Positions 24,160 through 34,771 of a DNA stretch of 64,000 bases are shown in pieces. The notes below the pieces were generated by a model. The model ran no database searches and was not told the DNA's origin. It worked only from the letters and a program-made list of their open reading frames with translations. Both the position numbers and the translations under genes were made by a program. The stretch is taken from NCBI GenBank assembly GCA_001695595.3, contig MBPM02000027.1, forward strand, positions 186,001-250,000. Direction: 5' to 3'. Position 1 is the stretch's first letter; each line of letters begins with the position of its first letter. Source of the DNA: Plasmopara viticola (taxonomy: Eukaryota; Oomycota; Peronosporomycetes; Peronosporales; Peronosporaceae).

Positions 24160-26211
24160 ATGGCATCACCGGCGCCAAAGCTTCTCCCTTGGGGACGGCT
24201 TGTGCTGCTTACCGAAGCTCAAAAAGAGTCTTTACCTAATCATTATGACCTATCCCGCTCTAAGCACTGCGTTGGGCGCGTCGCCAATCGCAGCGACATT
24301 CATATCCCCAAACAATTTATTAGTGCCATCGTACGTTGATTTGCTACTGAGCCACTCACAGATATCCAACTCTCTTTTTCATTGTGTGCAGCACTGCATC
24401 GTCCGTTTGCTGGGAAAAGATGATGATGGAGAAGCTATCGTCGAAGTCGAGGATCTGAGGTACATACACTAGGCTGGTCGCGTAGAACATTCGCTGACTG
24501 TACTTATCTATATGAGGCAGCCGCCACGGTGTCTGGGTGAACCATCGAAAAGTAGGATACCACTCAAAAGTGTTTTTAAAAAATGGCTATGTTATTCACT
24601 TGACACCTCCTGACTCCAAAGGTTTGTGGAAAACTTTAACGCGGCCAAGTGGTAGTCACAACTTTTCCTGTTTTAATTTCAGATGTGATGGAGCTTGCGT
24701 ACAAATTCGAAATTCTGTACGTGCTACTGCAAGAGTTTTTATGGGATCACTCTAACAGTTTATGGCCACAGACTGAGTGGACTTACAAAGCAGAATGAGG
24801 AACTTCATGCGCGATTGAGTGCAGACGAAATGTCAGTGGCTGGCCGCACGCGGAAGCGCTTACATGGGGAGCTACAGTGCACACAGAGTCCTACAAAGGT
24901 GGTGCTGTCGCCGCCGTCGAGTCCTCGCCCAGCGAAGAAGCGGCGGCGAGTTTATATTAGCCAACAATTGAGTCAAGATGAGCCGGTCAAGGAACCGGAC
25001 AGTGAGCACGACATTACCCCAGCCGTTCAATCTGCAGCTCTAGCCACTGAAGACACGCAGTCATCGTTGAAGAGAGTTGCTGGAAAGATACGCAAACGCT
25101 CCGAAGAATCGGCGCTGGAGAGCAAACTCGCCAAACTTCAGAAGCAAAACGACGAGCTGAAAGACGTTATCACGGATAGTGTCGTCACTCGAATCAAACA
25201 GCTAGAGAGTGCGCAGGAAGAGCTGGAGGCTGTACGGAAGGATAATGAGGTGCTGAAACGAAAAGCGAGGAAGAAATTGCGGCGCTGAAAAAGTGTCATG
25301 AGGAAGAAATAAAGAGGCTTAAGGATCAAGCTGCAGCAGATCTGGATAGGTGCGAGGAGCAAGCCAAGATGACTGAAAATGCGTTGAAACAAGAATGCAA
25401 CGCTCTGAAGAGAAGTCTCAACCATCTCGTAACCGATCCCAAGATGCCCCATCAAATACGAACTATATCTGAATTAGAAGCAAAGGTAATAGTGCATTTA
25501 TTTCTACCCATGTTGGTCGAATGCTGAGCTCGGTCATGTCGTTACCAGGTGCAAGTACTTACACATCAATACAAGACCGAGCAAGAGAACCAGGCGCTCC
25601 TTATCCAACAACATGATCGACCGCAAGTGCACGTCTTAGTTGTGAGAGAATGGTGTATGCACTTTAATCTAACAACAATTCGTTTGCTGTAATCGTGTAC
25701 TTAGAACTCCACCTTCGAAGAAGCAGCTAATCGAGCACGAAAGGAAGCTTCACTTAGGCCGTCAGCTCTGTGTTTCACAAGAAGAGACGGGTCGGATGAT
25801 CCGAGAAATGTATCTCCAAGTCAACGAACGGATGCAAGAAGAGAAGAAACTATGTGAAAGCATTACTATGCCTCCCTCAAGTCTGTCAGGTTCAAGCCAG
25901 TCGCAAGACTCATTGATCAGAGACACATTGATCGCCGCAGCTCTCAGCTATCGGAGGCATCAAACGAGCATTCAATAACTTCGCCGAGTGATCCTCCGCT
26001 GACGGTTGACGCACCTGAAACAGAGACCAAGAGCGGTAACACAGCGCTTGGACGGCCACCGCTATTTAACATTTTTGGGGCACAGAGCACAACTGCAGAT
26101 ACTGGTAGCAGTAGTACTATTAGACCTGCCACCTTGTCGCAACCAGATTTCTACCGCGCACAAGGAGCTAAGCGAGCGGAAGACGAGGAAAAGACGACAA
26201 GGTGGACATAG
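24160..26211 (+). pseudogene. FHA-domain and coiled-coil nuclear protein gene, multiply frameshifted
   Basis: FHA domains bind phosphothreonine and usually act in DNA-damage or cell-cycle signalling. Three exons give one: 24160-24330, 24392-24459 and 24521-24621, with introns of 61 and 61 bp, phases consistent. The domain shows the GR before strand 3 (CVGRVANRSDIHIP), an ISAIHCIVRLL segment at the usual S-x-x-H place, and DLSRHGVWVN, matching D-x-S-x-N/H-G-x-x-V-N. Exon 4 (from 24683) continues with DVMELAYKFEIL. The frame then changes near 24770. A later frame holds a basic PAKKRRRV nuclear signal and a Lys/Glu-rich coiled coil; frames change again near 25260, 25760 and 25870, with an intron near 25483-25550. 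The last segment (PPLFNIFGAQSTT) ends at a TAG at 26209. RNF8-like order (FHA then coiled coil) is noted, but no RING finger was seen. Confidence 0.68.
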
Positions 26212-27030
26212 AGATGAAGGGGCAAAGGGCAGCGAGTAACTTTCTCGATGCGTTGGTGTAGATAAAGTGGCTTCTGCTAATTTTTACCGGTTTAGTAGTC
26301 GCAGGGCTATGTATGTGGCACGATAATGACCCCATCAAAAGCCAAACAAATCACTGATGACATGATTGTAATAGTTCTTTTGAGGACCTTGGCAATTCGT
26401 GTACACGCATTTTGTCAAACTGAAGTAAACGGTTAAAAACACATCCCGCTTGTTCGTGAATCAGACACAAGAAAGTTTAGCTTGCCACCATTTGGATGCA
26501 CAACCCTTTAAAGACCCAGAAAACACAATTTGATTTTTTTGCACCGCTTGCGCGATCAATTTTTTTTTGCTGATACGCAGACGAGCAGACTCTTTGCAGA
26601 AGCGATATGAATCTTTGTCTCGAAGTTCGCTCGATGAATACTCAATGTCGGCTTTAACAAGAGCAATTGTATGGCGTCCCATGTAAAAAACAACCTTTTT
26701 TTATGGACTAAGGATACCTTACCACCTCTGTAAACAGACATCAGCTTATTCGAACCTTTTAAAAAGTTAATACTCGATGGCGCACTGTTTAAAACGCGCT
26801 AGGCCTCACGAAGTGTCAACCACCTTTTAGATATGATGCAACCAAAAAGTGCAATGTTCTTCATGTAACAAGAAGCAAGACTTAGTGACTAGAAACATCG
26901 TGAGTCGCAAAGTGGTTTGCGGCCTCAACAATTTCTGCTTCAGTTTGCTCTTTAGCAAATTGTTCGCATGTTGAAGCGAATTAGAAAGACCCATTTAGCC
27001 AATCACAACCTAGGAATTTTTTAAGGAACG
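26212..27030. other. Intergenic region
   Basis: No supported gene; minus-strand frames near 26461-26741 are 60-75 codons with no family match. The stretch just upstream of 27031 should hold the promoter of the membrane-protein gene, but I see no clear core motif. Confidence 0.5.
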
Positions 27031-27933
27031 ATGACAGTTAGCCGCGAAGAGTGGGAGACGCTGGTGGTGGCGGCGGAGTTGGTAGCGACGCTTTGCACGT
27101 CGTTTTGGCTAGCAACGCGCCGCTCTGGACGCATAGCCTCCTTTCCACTTTCTAGTGAGCCTATTGCGTTGTTGCAGCCTCGCACTTGCTGGTCGTTGCA
27201 AGCTTTATTGGCTTTTCGGGCGGGGACTGCATTATTTTACGTGTTGGTTCAACTCTGGGATTTATATCGCTCTAGAGGCCGTTGCTTGGCCTTTTACACA
27301 TCGTGGAACTTTATTCTACAGGGCACGTACTTTGTTGGGGCTGCTTGGCGCACCAGGCGCCGACTGCAGCATCAAGTCGATGAGAGAACGGCGATCTACA
27401 CGGCGCTAGTGGACGGAAGCGACGATGGAACCGGCAGCCCCTTTGCTCGACGAAAAAGAATCATGAGAGACCGTGGCTTACATTGGATCGACCTTGAGCT
27501 GGTGCTGGATATTTGTTTAGCAGCGTCGCTGCTCATCTGCGTCGTGGTGTGGATCGTGCTGTATCCTTACGCTGTGAAGATCGGACACCCCGAAATGATT
27601 TTAAACGTAGTGAGCTACTGTCAGCATGGGGTGAATGTACTCTTGTTGCAAATTGACTTTTTTGCTACGAGACATTTCGTGTCGAGAGATGCTCTGCCAC
27701 TGATCATGGGCTGGCCGTCAGTCTACGCCGTGTTTGCGTGGATTGTGCATGGAACTGTGGCGAGAGGCTTTTGGCCATATCCGTTTCTTGATCTAGACAC
27801 ACCGTGGGCGCCATTTTGGTATGGAGGACTATTAGGTTCACATATTTTGGCTTTTGTTTTGATGATGGTGCTGTCGAAAGTCAAGCACAGGGAGCAGAGG
27901 ACAGTGACATTCGCAGACCAAAACGACATTTAA
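27031..27933 (+). CDS. Seven-helix membrane protein, Rolling stone/AIG1-like
   Basis: Single-exon 300-residue protein starting at ATG 27031. Seven hydrophobic segments lie at about residues 8-27, 60-82, 88-108, 155-180, 189-211, 221-243 and 261-284, with a hydrophilic, charged loop at about 110-150 and a charged C-terminal tail. The FYTSWNFILQGTYF segment in the third helix and the GFWPYPFLDLDTPWAPF loop before the last helix resemble the Rolling stone/FAR-17a/AIG1 families of multi-pass proteins, some of which are lipid hydrolases acting on fatty acid esters of hydroxy fatty acids. Whether the catalytic Thr/His pair of AIG1 is present I could not establish. Fold and membrane location are well supported; the family link is moderate and the function is not known. 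Confidence 0.8.
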   Translation: MTVSREEWETLVVAAELVATLCTSFWLATRRSGRIASFPLSSEPIALLQPRTCWSLQALLAFRAGTALFYVLVQLWDLYRSRGRCLAFYTSWNFILQGTYFVGAAWRTRRRLQHQVDERTAIYTALVDGSDDGTGSPFARRKRIMRDRGLHWIDLELVLDICLAASLLICVVVWIVLYPYAVKIGHPEMILNVVSYCQHGVNVLLLQIDFFATRHFVSRDALPLIMGWPSVYAVFAWIVHGTVARGFWPYPFLDLDTPWAPFWYGGLLGSHILAFVLMMVLSKVKHREQRTVTFADQNDI

Positions 27934-28313
27934 TCAACAGATTGCAAGTATTAATTACGTTTAGGCTACAAATTTAATCAAAGTGCAATTTTGACCTCAA
28001 TTGGTTCGCTACCTTCTATTCCGTAGTCTTGATGAGAGTCAAATGGATACGAGTGTGCTAAAATAATTTTTCGTGAAGGCCCAAATTGCCACTGACCTCA
28101 AATGTTCGCGATGCTGTCATTTTCTCTCAATTAATCAAGACCATCAAACCAAATACTTTTCATTTGCGATTTAAAGAGCAGAACCTGAATTATGGACGTC
28201 TACGAAGCATGTCGCCTACATTACGCACCATTATAAGACAAAATCAAGAATGCCAATATATCGAATTAATTTAGTGAGTCTATACATCGCCCTTTGATAG
28301 TCGTAGCGTAACG
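27934..28313. other. Intergenic region between convergent genes
   Basis: About 380 bp between the 3' ends of the membrane-protein gene (plus) and the SUMO-like-domain gene (minus). I see no gene in it. Confidence 0.6.
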
Positions 28314-29833
28314 TCAATACTTCGTGATTGTGGCATTGGAGCTTCGTGGACGTAAAGTTACCGAGATTTCGTCATTGTCAATCAACCCGTAAAAATTCAA
28401 CTTTTCAGCCAACCGAAGTTCCTGATCTTGTATGCTCATAATTACATCGCCTGAGTTTATGATGCCATGCCGCTGGCAGTAGCTCCCATGCAGTTTTGCG
28501 ACCGTTGCAGTCTATCACCAGCAAAAAAGGCCTTGAGCATTAACACTATACTACAAAGTCATCACAATTGTTACCTACATACCGAATCAATTTTAAATAC
28601 TTCCGATCGCTTTCCGTAAAGTACTAGTCGAAGACGTAGATACTTCTTCTTTCTAGCTTTGTCCTGCTTCGAAAAGTCCACTTTAGCTTCGACGATGTCG
28701 CCTGTATCCAAGTCTTCGCTGGCCGGAGTTCCTGTAAGCTGTAATACATCTCCATCGAGCAACATCTTAACAGCTGATCGCGGCAATCCCTGCAGGTCGC
28801 AAAAGCTTGTGTACAGCTGGTCAAAAGTGTCTTTCTGTAGAAATGGTGGACATTTTCAAGACTAAATTATCTGCTCGAAGGTCAGACTTTTGGCCCAACT
28901 GTTTACCTTGTAAATGCCAATCTCTACAATAGCTCCACCATTGCAACGAACATGCAGAGTGATTCGCGGTCCTTTATCCACATTCGGATGCGATGGGAAT
29001 ACCACGGGATCAGTAGATGCTATTGCACTACTCTCATCATAAGAACTGTCTGAGTCCAACGAAATTACTTCCATATTATCCACAATTGCCTGTCTCTTTG
29101 TAGTTGAAATCTTGTTCAAAATGTCCCGCGTCTGATTTAGCAGCTTGTCCTTCTCCAATTTCTGGCGAATCTCTTTTTCAAGCCTCACTTTCCTTAAACG
29201 TTCTTCTTCACGCTCCAAAGGTGTGGGCATATCATCATCGCTATTGCTCAACAACTTTCCTCCTGTAGGAATAGCGGCATTGCACGGCTCAGATTGCATA
29301 CGCCACCTTTCGTCATTTGACATCACCTGCTCCGCTTCCAGCCTGTCTCTTTGTAGTTGAAATCTTGTTCAAAATGTCTCTGATTTAAAATTTCTAATCT
29401 CTTTTTCAAGACGTTCTTCTTCACGCTCCAAAGGTGTGGGAATATCATCATCGCTATTGCTCAACAACTTTCCTCCTGTAGGAATAGCGGCATTGCACGG
29501 CTCAGATTGCATACGCCACCTTTCGTCATTTGACATCACCTGCTCTCGCCAGCTTTTGGTCGTTAAATGTCTGTAAACTATTTTTTCGACGCCGTTTCAT
29601 TGGCGTTTCCAGTATCGTGCATCTCTCAACCTCGTCGTCTCCTTCGTCTGAGGAGGACGAGAGCGACACTGTGGCAGACCACAACGTTAGAAGCGCATAC
29701 GCGGATTTTTAAGCGTAATCATAACGTCAATGGGTAGACAGTTGACTGCATGATGTGACATACCCATCATCTGGCGCTTCGTGTTGCGCTCCAACGCGCT
29801 GTAGAGCTTCACCTCGTCCTCGTCCGAGCTCAT
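28314..29833 (-). CDS. Tandem SUMO-like-domain protein (Esc2/NIP45/Rad60 type)
   Basis: Proteins of this group bind SUMO-pathway enzymes in the nucleus and protect genome stability. Minus-strand exons: 29833-29764 (MSSDEDEVKLYSALERNTKR), 29668-29540, 29334-28907, 28834-28583 and 28511-28314. Introns are 95, 205, 72 and 71 bp, and the spliced length is a multiple of three (358 residues). The N-terminal half is acidic and Ser-rich with a KRRRK nuclear signal and a charged helical region. Two ubiquitin-fold domains follow: the first with ITLHVRCNGG, TFDQLYTSFCDLQGLPRS and LLDGDVLQL; the second with LRLRLVLYGKRSEVFKIDS, KLHGSYCQRHGI and DNDEISVTLR. Two such domains at the C-terminus are typical of the group. 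The 205-bp intron is uncertain: it removes most of one copy of a tandem repeat that would otherwise break the frame. The gene is divergent from the RRM gene, 99 bp away. Confidence 0.82.
29091..29545 (-). repeat. Tandem duplication inside the SUMO-like-domain gene
   Basis: A 253-bp unit (29091-29343) is followed by a second copy (29344-29545) with internal deletions totalling about 50 bp and few substitutions. Both encode the MSNDERWRMQSEPCNAAIPT region. The offset is not a multiple of three, so the repeat cannot be translated straight through. Confidence 0.92.
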
Positions 29834-29932
29834 GACGGTCAATGCCCCGGTCTTCTATTTGTTAAAATTTACATACGGATAAGCCAATAAGAACGTAACA
29901 AATTGACTGGGGCTGAAGCTGCAAGAGCTGCC
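29834..29932. promoter_or_regulatory. Shared 99-bp promoter region with CCAAT box
   Basis: Only 99 bp separates the two divergent ATGs. A CCAAT box lies at about 29884-29888. No TATA box is evident. Both genes must start transcription within or very near this space. Confidence 0.55.
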
Positions 29933-30945
29933 ATGGCGCCATCGTTGTTCAAGAGCAAGAAGCGCAGTCGGGGCACCGACGCAAAGGCGTCGTCATGCTT
30001 AGAAAAGTTTCCTTCCTCTTGTGATACTGCTGATAGTAGCAGTGGCACTGACTCTGGCGGTGATGACGACGAAGTGGAGAATGCAATGTTCCGTCCGCCC
30101 CCACCAACGGAATTTGTACAGACTAAAATGGACGAGGAAGCTGATGCTTCATCTACACCAAGACGAGAAAAGCTGTCAGCTTTTACAAAGCAAAAGAAAA
30201 AAAACATGGTGGAGGAAACGGAGCAGCCGGATGAGGGACTCAAGGAGGAGATTGACCGCAAGACAGAGGCCACGGTGTACGTGGAAGGCATTCCGTATCA
30301 AGCTAGTGAAGGTGACTTGGTGACGCACTTTTCGTCTTGTGGAACCGTGCGTGAAGTGCGTATGCCACGCTATCAGGACTCGGGCAAACCTCGTGGTTAC
30401 GCTCACGTGGTGTTTGACGACGAGGCAGCGTTGGAGAAGGCACTAGAGTTGGACGGCAAGTACCTCTTCGAGCGCTATTTATCCATTCGAAGAGCTGAAG
30501 CTCCACGTGCTGTAGAGCTGGCGCTGAAGGAGAAAAGCAGAATGCTACGAAGAAAGCCATTAAAGGATGTTGTACCGTGTATATCAAGCAGCTTCCGTAC
30601 GAGGTTGAGGAGGCTACAATCCGTGAAGCACTAGCTTCTTGTGGCACTATCACTAGTGTCCGTTTGCCAATTTGGAATCACACAAAGAAGCTCAAGGGCT
30701 TTGGATACGTCGAATTTTCAAGCGAGGCCGAAGCGCTGGCTGCTGCTCGGCGCAGTGGCATGAAGATCGGTGACCGCATGGTTCTTATCAGTCTAGACGC
30801 TGCTGGGAGTGCACCAAAATCGAGTTTTCGTCAGCGAGATGGTCAGTACTGGAACAAGGGTGAGGAGGCCAAGAAATCGCTGGCTAAGAAGATCAGTGAA
30901 AAGCAGCAGCGCCAGTTGGCTAACAAAAAGCGAAAGAGCAAGTAG
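29933..30945 (+). CDS. Two-RRM nuclear RNA-binding protein, frameshifted in the linker
   Basis: The start is the ATG giving MAPSLFKSKKRSRG; the open frame extends upstream only through a TTG. A basic then acidic Ser-rich N-terminus resembles nucleolin-type proteins. RRM1 (about residues 112-190) has RNP2 VYVEGI and RNP1 RGYAHVVF. RRM2, in another frame, has RNP2 VYIKQL and RNP1 KGFGYVEF, and the protein ends in a Lys/Arg-rich tail at 30945. The frame changes once, by loss of one base (or gain of two), in the linker between about 30500 and 30595; after it the linker reads KKAIKGCCTVYIKQLPYEVE. No intron of normal size can explain the change. As written, translation stops at 30634, so only RRM1 would be made. 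Likely role: nuclear RNA or pre-rRNA binding, by domain content. Confidence 0.85.
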
Positions 30946-31047
30946 GATTTTCCCTTTTAAACACGAGGCTATCCATGTAAGCGTCACACTCCTTAGAGCT
31001 TTGAACAGAGCTTATCTTTGATCGACTTTTATTGTCTTTGTCTCTTA

Positions 31048-31578
31048 TTAGGCCGTGAAGGCGATGCGCTTTCGTGGTAGATCGACGACGTCGAAGTTGC
31101 GAAATCCTCGCACGCCCACTGAGTGCTGCACCTGGTCAAACCAGCGCACGAGATTAGCATATTGATCACGCTGCGTGGGTGAGAAGCTGCTAACGGCCGC
31201 GTGCAGCGTGAAGAAGAGCGAAGCATCCGCGAGCGTCATACGGTTGGCCGCCAAGTATGTTTTTTGTTTCAAATAGGCCTCCAGCACCTTCCAATGTGTT
31301 GGTGCAGCCGATGGCGAACAGCGCTGGATACCTCGTGCAAAGTCGATCCACATGGCCACCTGAGCACGCTCGAAAGGCGTTTGACCCAGGAGTTCATGCT
31401 CGCGGTCGGCGAAACGCGCGAGATACTTGGCAATAGTGGAGGGCTCATAAAGCTCCGTAGTCTTGTTTAAACGCACGCGCAGGCGACCTGAGGCGGCTGA
31501 GCTCAGATTGACGCCGCAAAAGCGTGCTACAAAACGTACGAACTCGGCATCCGGCGACTGGTCCAGTGACACCGACAT
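31048..31578 (-). CDS. GST C-terminal-domain protein, AIMP/eEF1-epsilon-like
   Basis: Single-exon 176-residue protein; the start chosen is ATG 31578 (MSVSLDQSPDAEF), because the upstream codons before it have no support. It is all-helical in character, with VAMWIDFARG, LEAYLKQKTYLAANRMTLAD and RWFDQVQHSVGV, the last two matching the helix 6 N-capping box region (LTLAD) of glutathione transferase C-terminal domains. There is no thioredoxin-like N-terminal domain, so it is not a transferase. Free-standing GST-C domains of this kind are scaffold parts of aminoacyl-tRNA synthetase or elongation factor complexes (AIMP3/p18, Arc1p N-terminus). That role is inference from fold. It converges on the RRM gene with about 100 bp between stop codons. 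Confidence 0.75.
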   Translation of the reverse strand: MSVSLDQSPDAEFVRFVARFCGVNLSSAASGRLRVRLNKTTELYEPSTIAKYLARFADREHELLGQTPFERAQVAMWIDFARGIQRCSPSAAPTHWKVLEAYLKQKTYLAANRMTLADASLFFTLHAAVSSFSPTQRDQYANLVRWFDQVQHSVGVRGFRNFDVVDLPRKRIAFTA

Positions 31579-31679
31579 AATGAGATTGCAAGTGATGGAT
31601 GAAGTAAAGTACCACACATAAATTAGAGCTCATCATAGTAGTAACAAATTTTATGATATTGTGTCACAATAGAGCCGCC

Positions 31680-32007
31680 AGCTTGGAAAAGGTTGGGGTG
31701 ACGCCCTCCTTCCAAGCGCGGGGGCTAAATGCTCGCACGCTTCGGGCAGGTGCTCTCGGGCATCTGCAGGTCTCTAACGAGTCTCACCTTCGACGCGACG
31801 GTCTCCAGCACCGGGCGCCACCTGGGCTCTTACCAAGTCAGAGCTAAGCAGAATAATGGAAGACCCTCACGACCTCGGTGCTGGCTGCACTGCCCGCCGA
31901 ACGAGACCCGACGTATGCGGACACCACCCTATGCCGTGGACTAGCCAGACTGAGCCTAGCACGTGCATAACTTGGCAACGCGATAACGTAATACATTACA
32001 TTACATT
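31680..32007 (+). mobile_element. SINE-like retroposon, copy 2
   Basis: 328-bp copy flanked by the perfect 12-bp target-site duplication AATAGAGCCGCC at 31668-31679 and 32008-32019. The body is close to copy 1 and keeps the 20-bp block CTCGACGCGACGGTCTCCAG in slightly changed form. The 3' tail is three ATTAC-type pentamers before the target duplication. It lies about 100 bp upstream of the start of the GST-C-like gene, in opposite orientation to it. Confidence 0.9.
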
Positions 32008-32109
32008 AATAGAGCCGCCGAATGTCAGAAGCGCTAAGCGCAATTGCGGCAGTGATGCTCACAGCTCACTATCAAAGAGATGCGAGAAGTAAGTACTAGT
32101 CAGGATAGC

Positions 32110-32301
32110 GACCTGACGGTGGCCATGGACGAGTGCGGTTTCGGCTAAAAAGTGTTTAAGGCACAAGTGGCACTGGCCTAGGAGCTTAAGATGCCGCAAT
32201 TTGTGCATAAGAAAGAGGTGTGTCAGTCTTTGGACAGAGCAGGGAATTGGTGCAGTGCTTCACCAAACGGGGAGATGGAATGCAAAAGTCATTCGAAATG
32301 A
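32110..32301 (+). pseudogene. Possible relic of a coding exon, two in-frame stops
   Basis: The frame reads DLTVAMDECGFG, stop, KVFKAQVALA, stop, ELKMPQFVHKKEVCQSLDRA, ending at 32301. Segments between the stops look like protein, and both stops (TAA, TAG) are one change from Lys or Gln codons. I do not recognise the family. It may be chance. Confidence 0.25.
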
Positions 32302-33435
32302 GTTTTCATAAACATGTTGGTTCTGTAGTGTATAGATTCCCAAGGACTTGTAATAGAGAAACGTTGTCTAGAATTTCGTTTGGTCGTCGGCCGACGCGCC
32401 AGATATGTATATAATACCAACATTGAAGAAGCTTGCGCGGTGTGTGAACCCAAAGCGATTGTAATTGTTGTGTGAGTGGTGGTGAGGACGAAATTGGTGG
32501 AAATTTGCTACGTATCGCGACAACTTTAGCTGCTGTGAGGCGATCGTAGTTTGTGAGCAGTCCATTCTTGCAAACCGATAGGCACCTATTCTCTAATTCG
32601 TATCTGAGTACACTTGAAGTTTTAGCTCCCGTTGTAAGTTGTGAAGTCTTGTCAGGTGCTCGACTAAACTTAAGAGATAGTACGTCCGATGGTCGCGCTG
32701 CGCTATATTAATAAGAGGACCGCACAGTGCCCATCACAAACTGAGGGTAAGTGTTGCTTATGCTGCAAGGTGTACTTACCGTCTAAGCTTTTTGCGACAC
32801 TTTTAATGCGTGGGGTACAAGTGTTGGAATAAGTCTGACACCTGTCTACGTGCGAATATCTCTTCGCGCTCCACTTGCGCGATTCGGTCTCGCTTACGAC
32901 ATGAGAGTACATTCTTCTCTGGAGACTGAAAACCCACTGGTGAGGTGAAGGTCTTTGCAACACTTGGAGCTATAACTTCTTAAATATGCTCTGATTTTAG
33001 TAAGAGCATTCGGCATTACGGCAAGCGCGCACATAGCTGAGCATTACGCGATTGTGTCAAAAAGAGACGCGAACAAGATATTTGGCAATGGCAAACACCA
33101 TAACATCAAAGAAGAATGCTTTGCGGAGACCGCTGTCGCTACAAATCAAAAGAACGTGACTTCGAATAATTAAGAAGCGAAGAAAAAACTGCTTTGTCTG
33201 CCCTTGTCCGTACGTGCACTATGCCGATTATACCTTAAAACTTGCGGCCTTTTGCAGATCACGCTACTTATCTATCGTTAAAAGAAGACTTAACTACATT
33301 GTCGAAGAGATGCTTTTAATCATCACCGCCGATTGTATCGGAAAGAAGACAGCGCATTAGCACGTTTCGGGATAATATTTCAAACGGCGCTTCGTGGAAG
33401 GTCGCCTTCAACTGGATGACAGTATACTGGTGGAT
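32302..33435. other. Intergenic region upstream of the kelch gene
   Basis: No supported gene. Open frames are under 100 codons. The kelch frame itself is open back to a GTG at 33394, but the first ATG is at 33436. Confidence 0.5.
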
Positions 33436-34701
33436 ATGAAAGGAGACAATGAAAAGCATGTCGTAAGTCCTTCTCGTGAGAGCGAGTCTTCGACAAGTCG
33501 AGTGGGTGTGCAGTGGTCTGTACCCACGTTGTCGGGAACTCCACCAAGTGCTCGTGGTGGCCACTCGGCCGTACTGGTAGAAACGCACCTGCTGATTTTC
33601 GGCGGGCACTTTTTTGGCAGTGCAGGAGGGTTCGTGTATCTAAACGATCTGCATCGTTTGGATCTGGAAACGTCGACATGGGCAGAAGTGATTTTTCCAA
33701 ATGAACAGTCTCGTTCACGCCGGGATGCTGTTGTATTACCAGCTCCACGATATGGTCACTCAGCTTTGCTTCTTAATGGGAATGAGCACATGTGTATTTT
33801 TGGTGGTCGTGGTGCAAATGGTGAAGCTTATCAAGACATGTATTTCTTTGATCTAAGTGCCATGGCTTGGCTGCAAGTGCAGTGGGCCACAGATTGTCCT
33901 ACTGGACGCTACGGGCATGCAGCAGCCTCACTAGATGATGAGAAGATGTTTGTGTTTGGTGGATGGGATGGTGAGAAGAGTAGCAACGATTTGTGGCTGT
34001 TTGACTCAAACTCTTTTACTTGGCATCGACCCAAATGCTCCGGTAAACCACCCACTCCACGTCACAACCTGTCAATGGTGGCCTTATCGAATGGTAAAGG
34101 TGATAGTCTGGCGTCTTTACTTTTGTTTGGAGGGTACTCTGTGGTGTCCAACACGCTGCCTGTGTACAATAGGGATGTTTACGTGTTTAACGTTGATGAC
34201 ATGAGTTGGAGTCGTCCAAGACTAATTGGTGAATACCCTCTCGGCTCGTTTGGTCAGTCAATGAGCCTCGTACAAGCTGGCAATGGTGGTGAGTTAGCGT
34301 TAATCCTTGGTGGCTGGTCCGGCACAGAGCGCACGCCGCTGTTTATGGGAGACACACAAGTCCGTGACCTTGTCCGACAAGAAAATCGGGAAAAGCGACT
34401 AAGCAGCAACAATAATGATGCTAATGAGCGCGAAGAAAAACAAAAGAGGCGCAAACGTAAAAAGCAACACGAACAAGACCTTCGTTGTGCCTCCTCGCAC
34501 GCGCGGGTGCTGGACGTGCAAACTATGGAGTGGTATTGCGTGTCTTCGCACGGCATCGCGGTGGCGAATCGCTATGGTCACACGTCAACCATCGTAGGTT
34601 CCCAAATTTTCTTTTTTGGCGGCTGGGACGGCAATCGAGCCCTTAATCAACTCGTCACCGGCAAGCTCTCCATTGCTCCAGAGTCAACGAGTACACTTTG
34701 A
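33436..34701 (+). CDS. Kelch-repeat beta-propeller protein
   Basis: A 421-residue protein with a beta-propeller built of kelch repeats and no other recognisable domain. Repeats are marked by RGGHSAVLVETHLLIFGG, RYGHSALL...MCIFGG, RYGHAAAS...MFVFGG, RHNLSMVA...LLLFGG, a diverged FGQSMSL...LILGG, and a closing RYGHTSTIVGSQIFFFGGWD, each followed by the usual DL-x-x-x-D...W strand. A charged insertion rich in Lys, Arg and Glu (about residues 315-355) sits between the fifth and last blades. Such proteins are protein-protein interaction platforms, and the target here cannot be told. ATG 33436 is preferred over the upstream GTG. It is intact and converges on the threonyl-tRNA synthetase gene, 70 bp apart. 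Confidence 0.9.
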   Translation: MKGDNEKHVVSPSRESESSTSRVGVQWSVPTLSGTPPSARGGHSAVLVETHLLIFGGHFFGSAGGFVYLNDLHRLDLETSTWAEVIFPNEQSRSRRDAVVLPAPRYGHSALLLNGNEHMCIFGGRGANGEAYQDMYFFDLSAMAWLQVQWATDCPTGRYGHAAASLDDEKMFVFGGWDGEKSSNDLWLFDSNSFTWHRPKCSGKPPTPRHNLSMVALSNGKGDSLASLLLFGGYSVVSNTLPVYNRDVYVFNVDDMSWSRPRLIGEYPLGSFGQSMSLVQAGNGGELALILGGWSGTERTPLFMGDTQVRDLVRQENREKRLSSNNNDANEREEKQKRRKRKKQHEQDLRCASSHARVLDVQTMEWYCVSSHGIAVANRYGHTSTIVGSQIFFFGGWDGNRALNQLVTGKLSIAPESTSTL

Positions 34702-34771
34702 CGCAATCAATAGACTTTACTTCTCTCTATCATGTCAATTCTAACCAGCAAAAATTATACTATCGTGGCAA

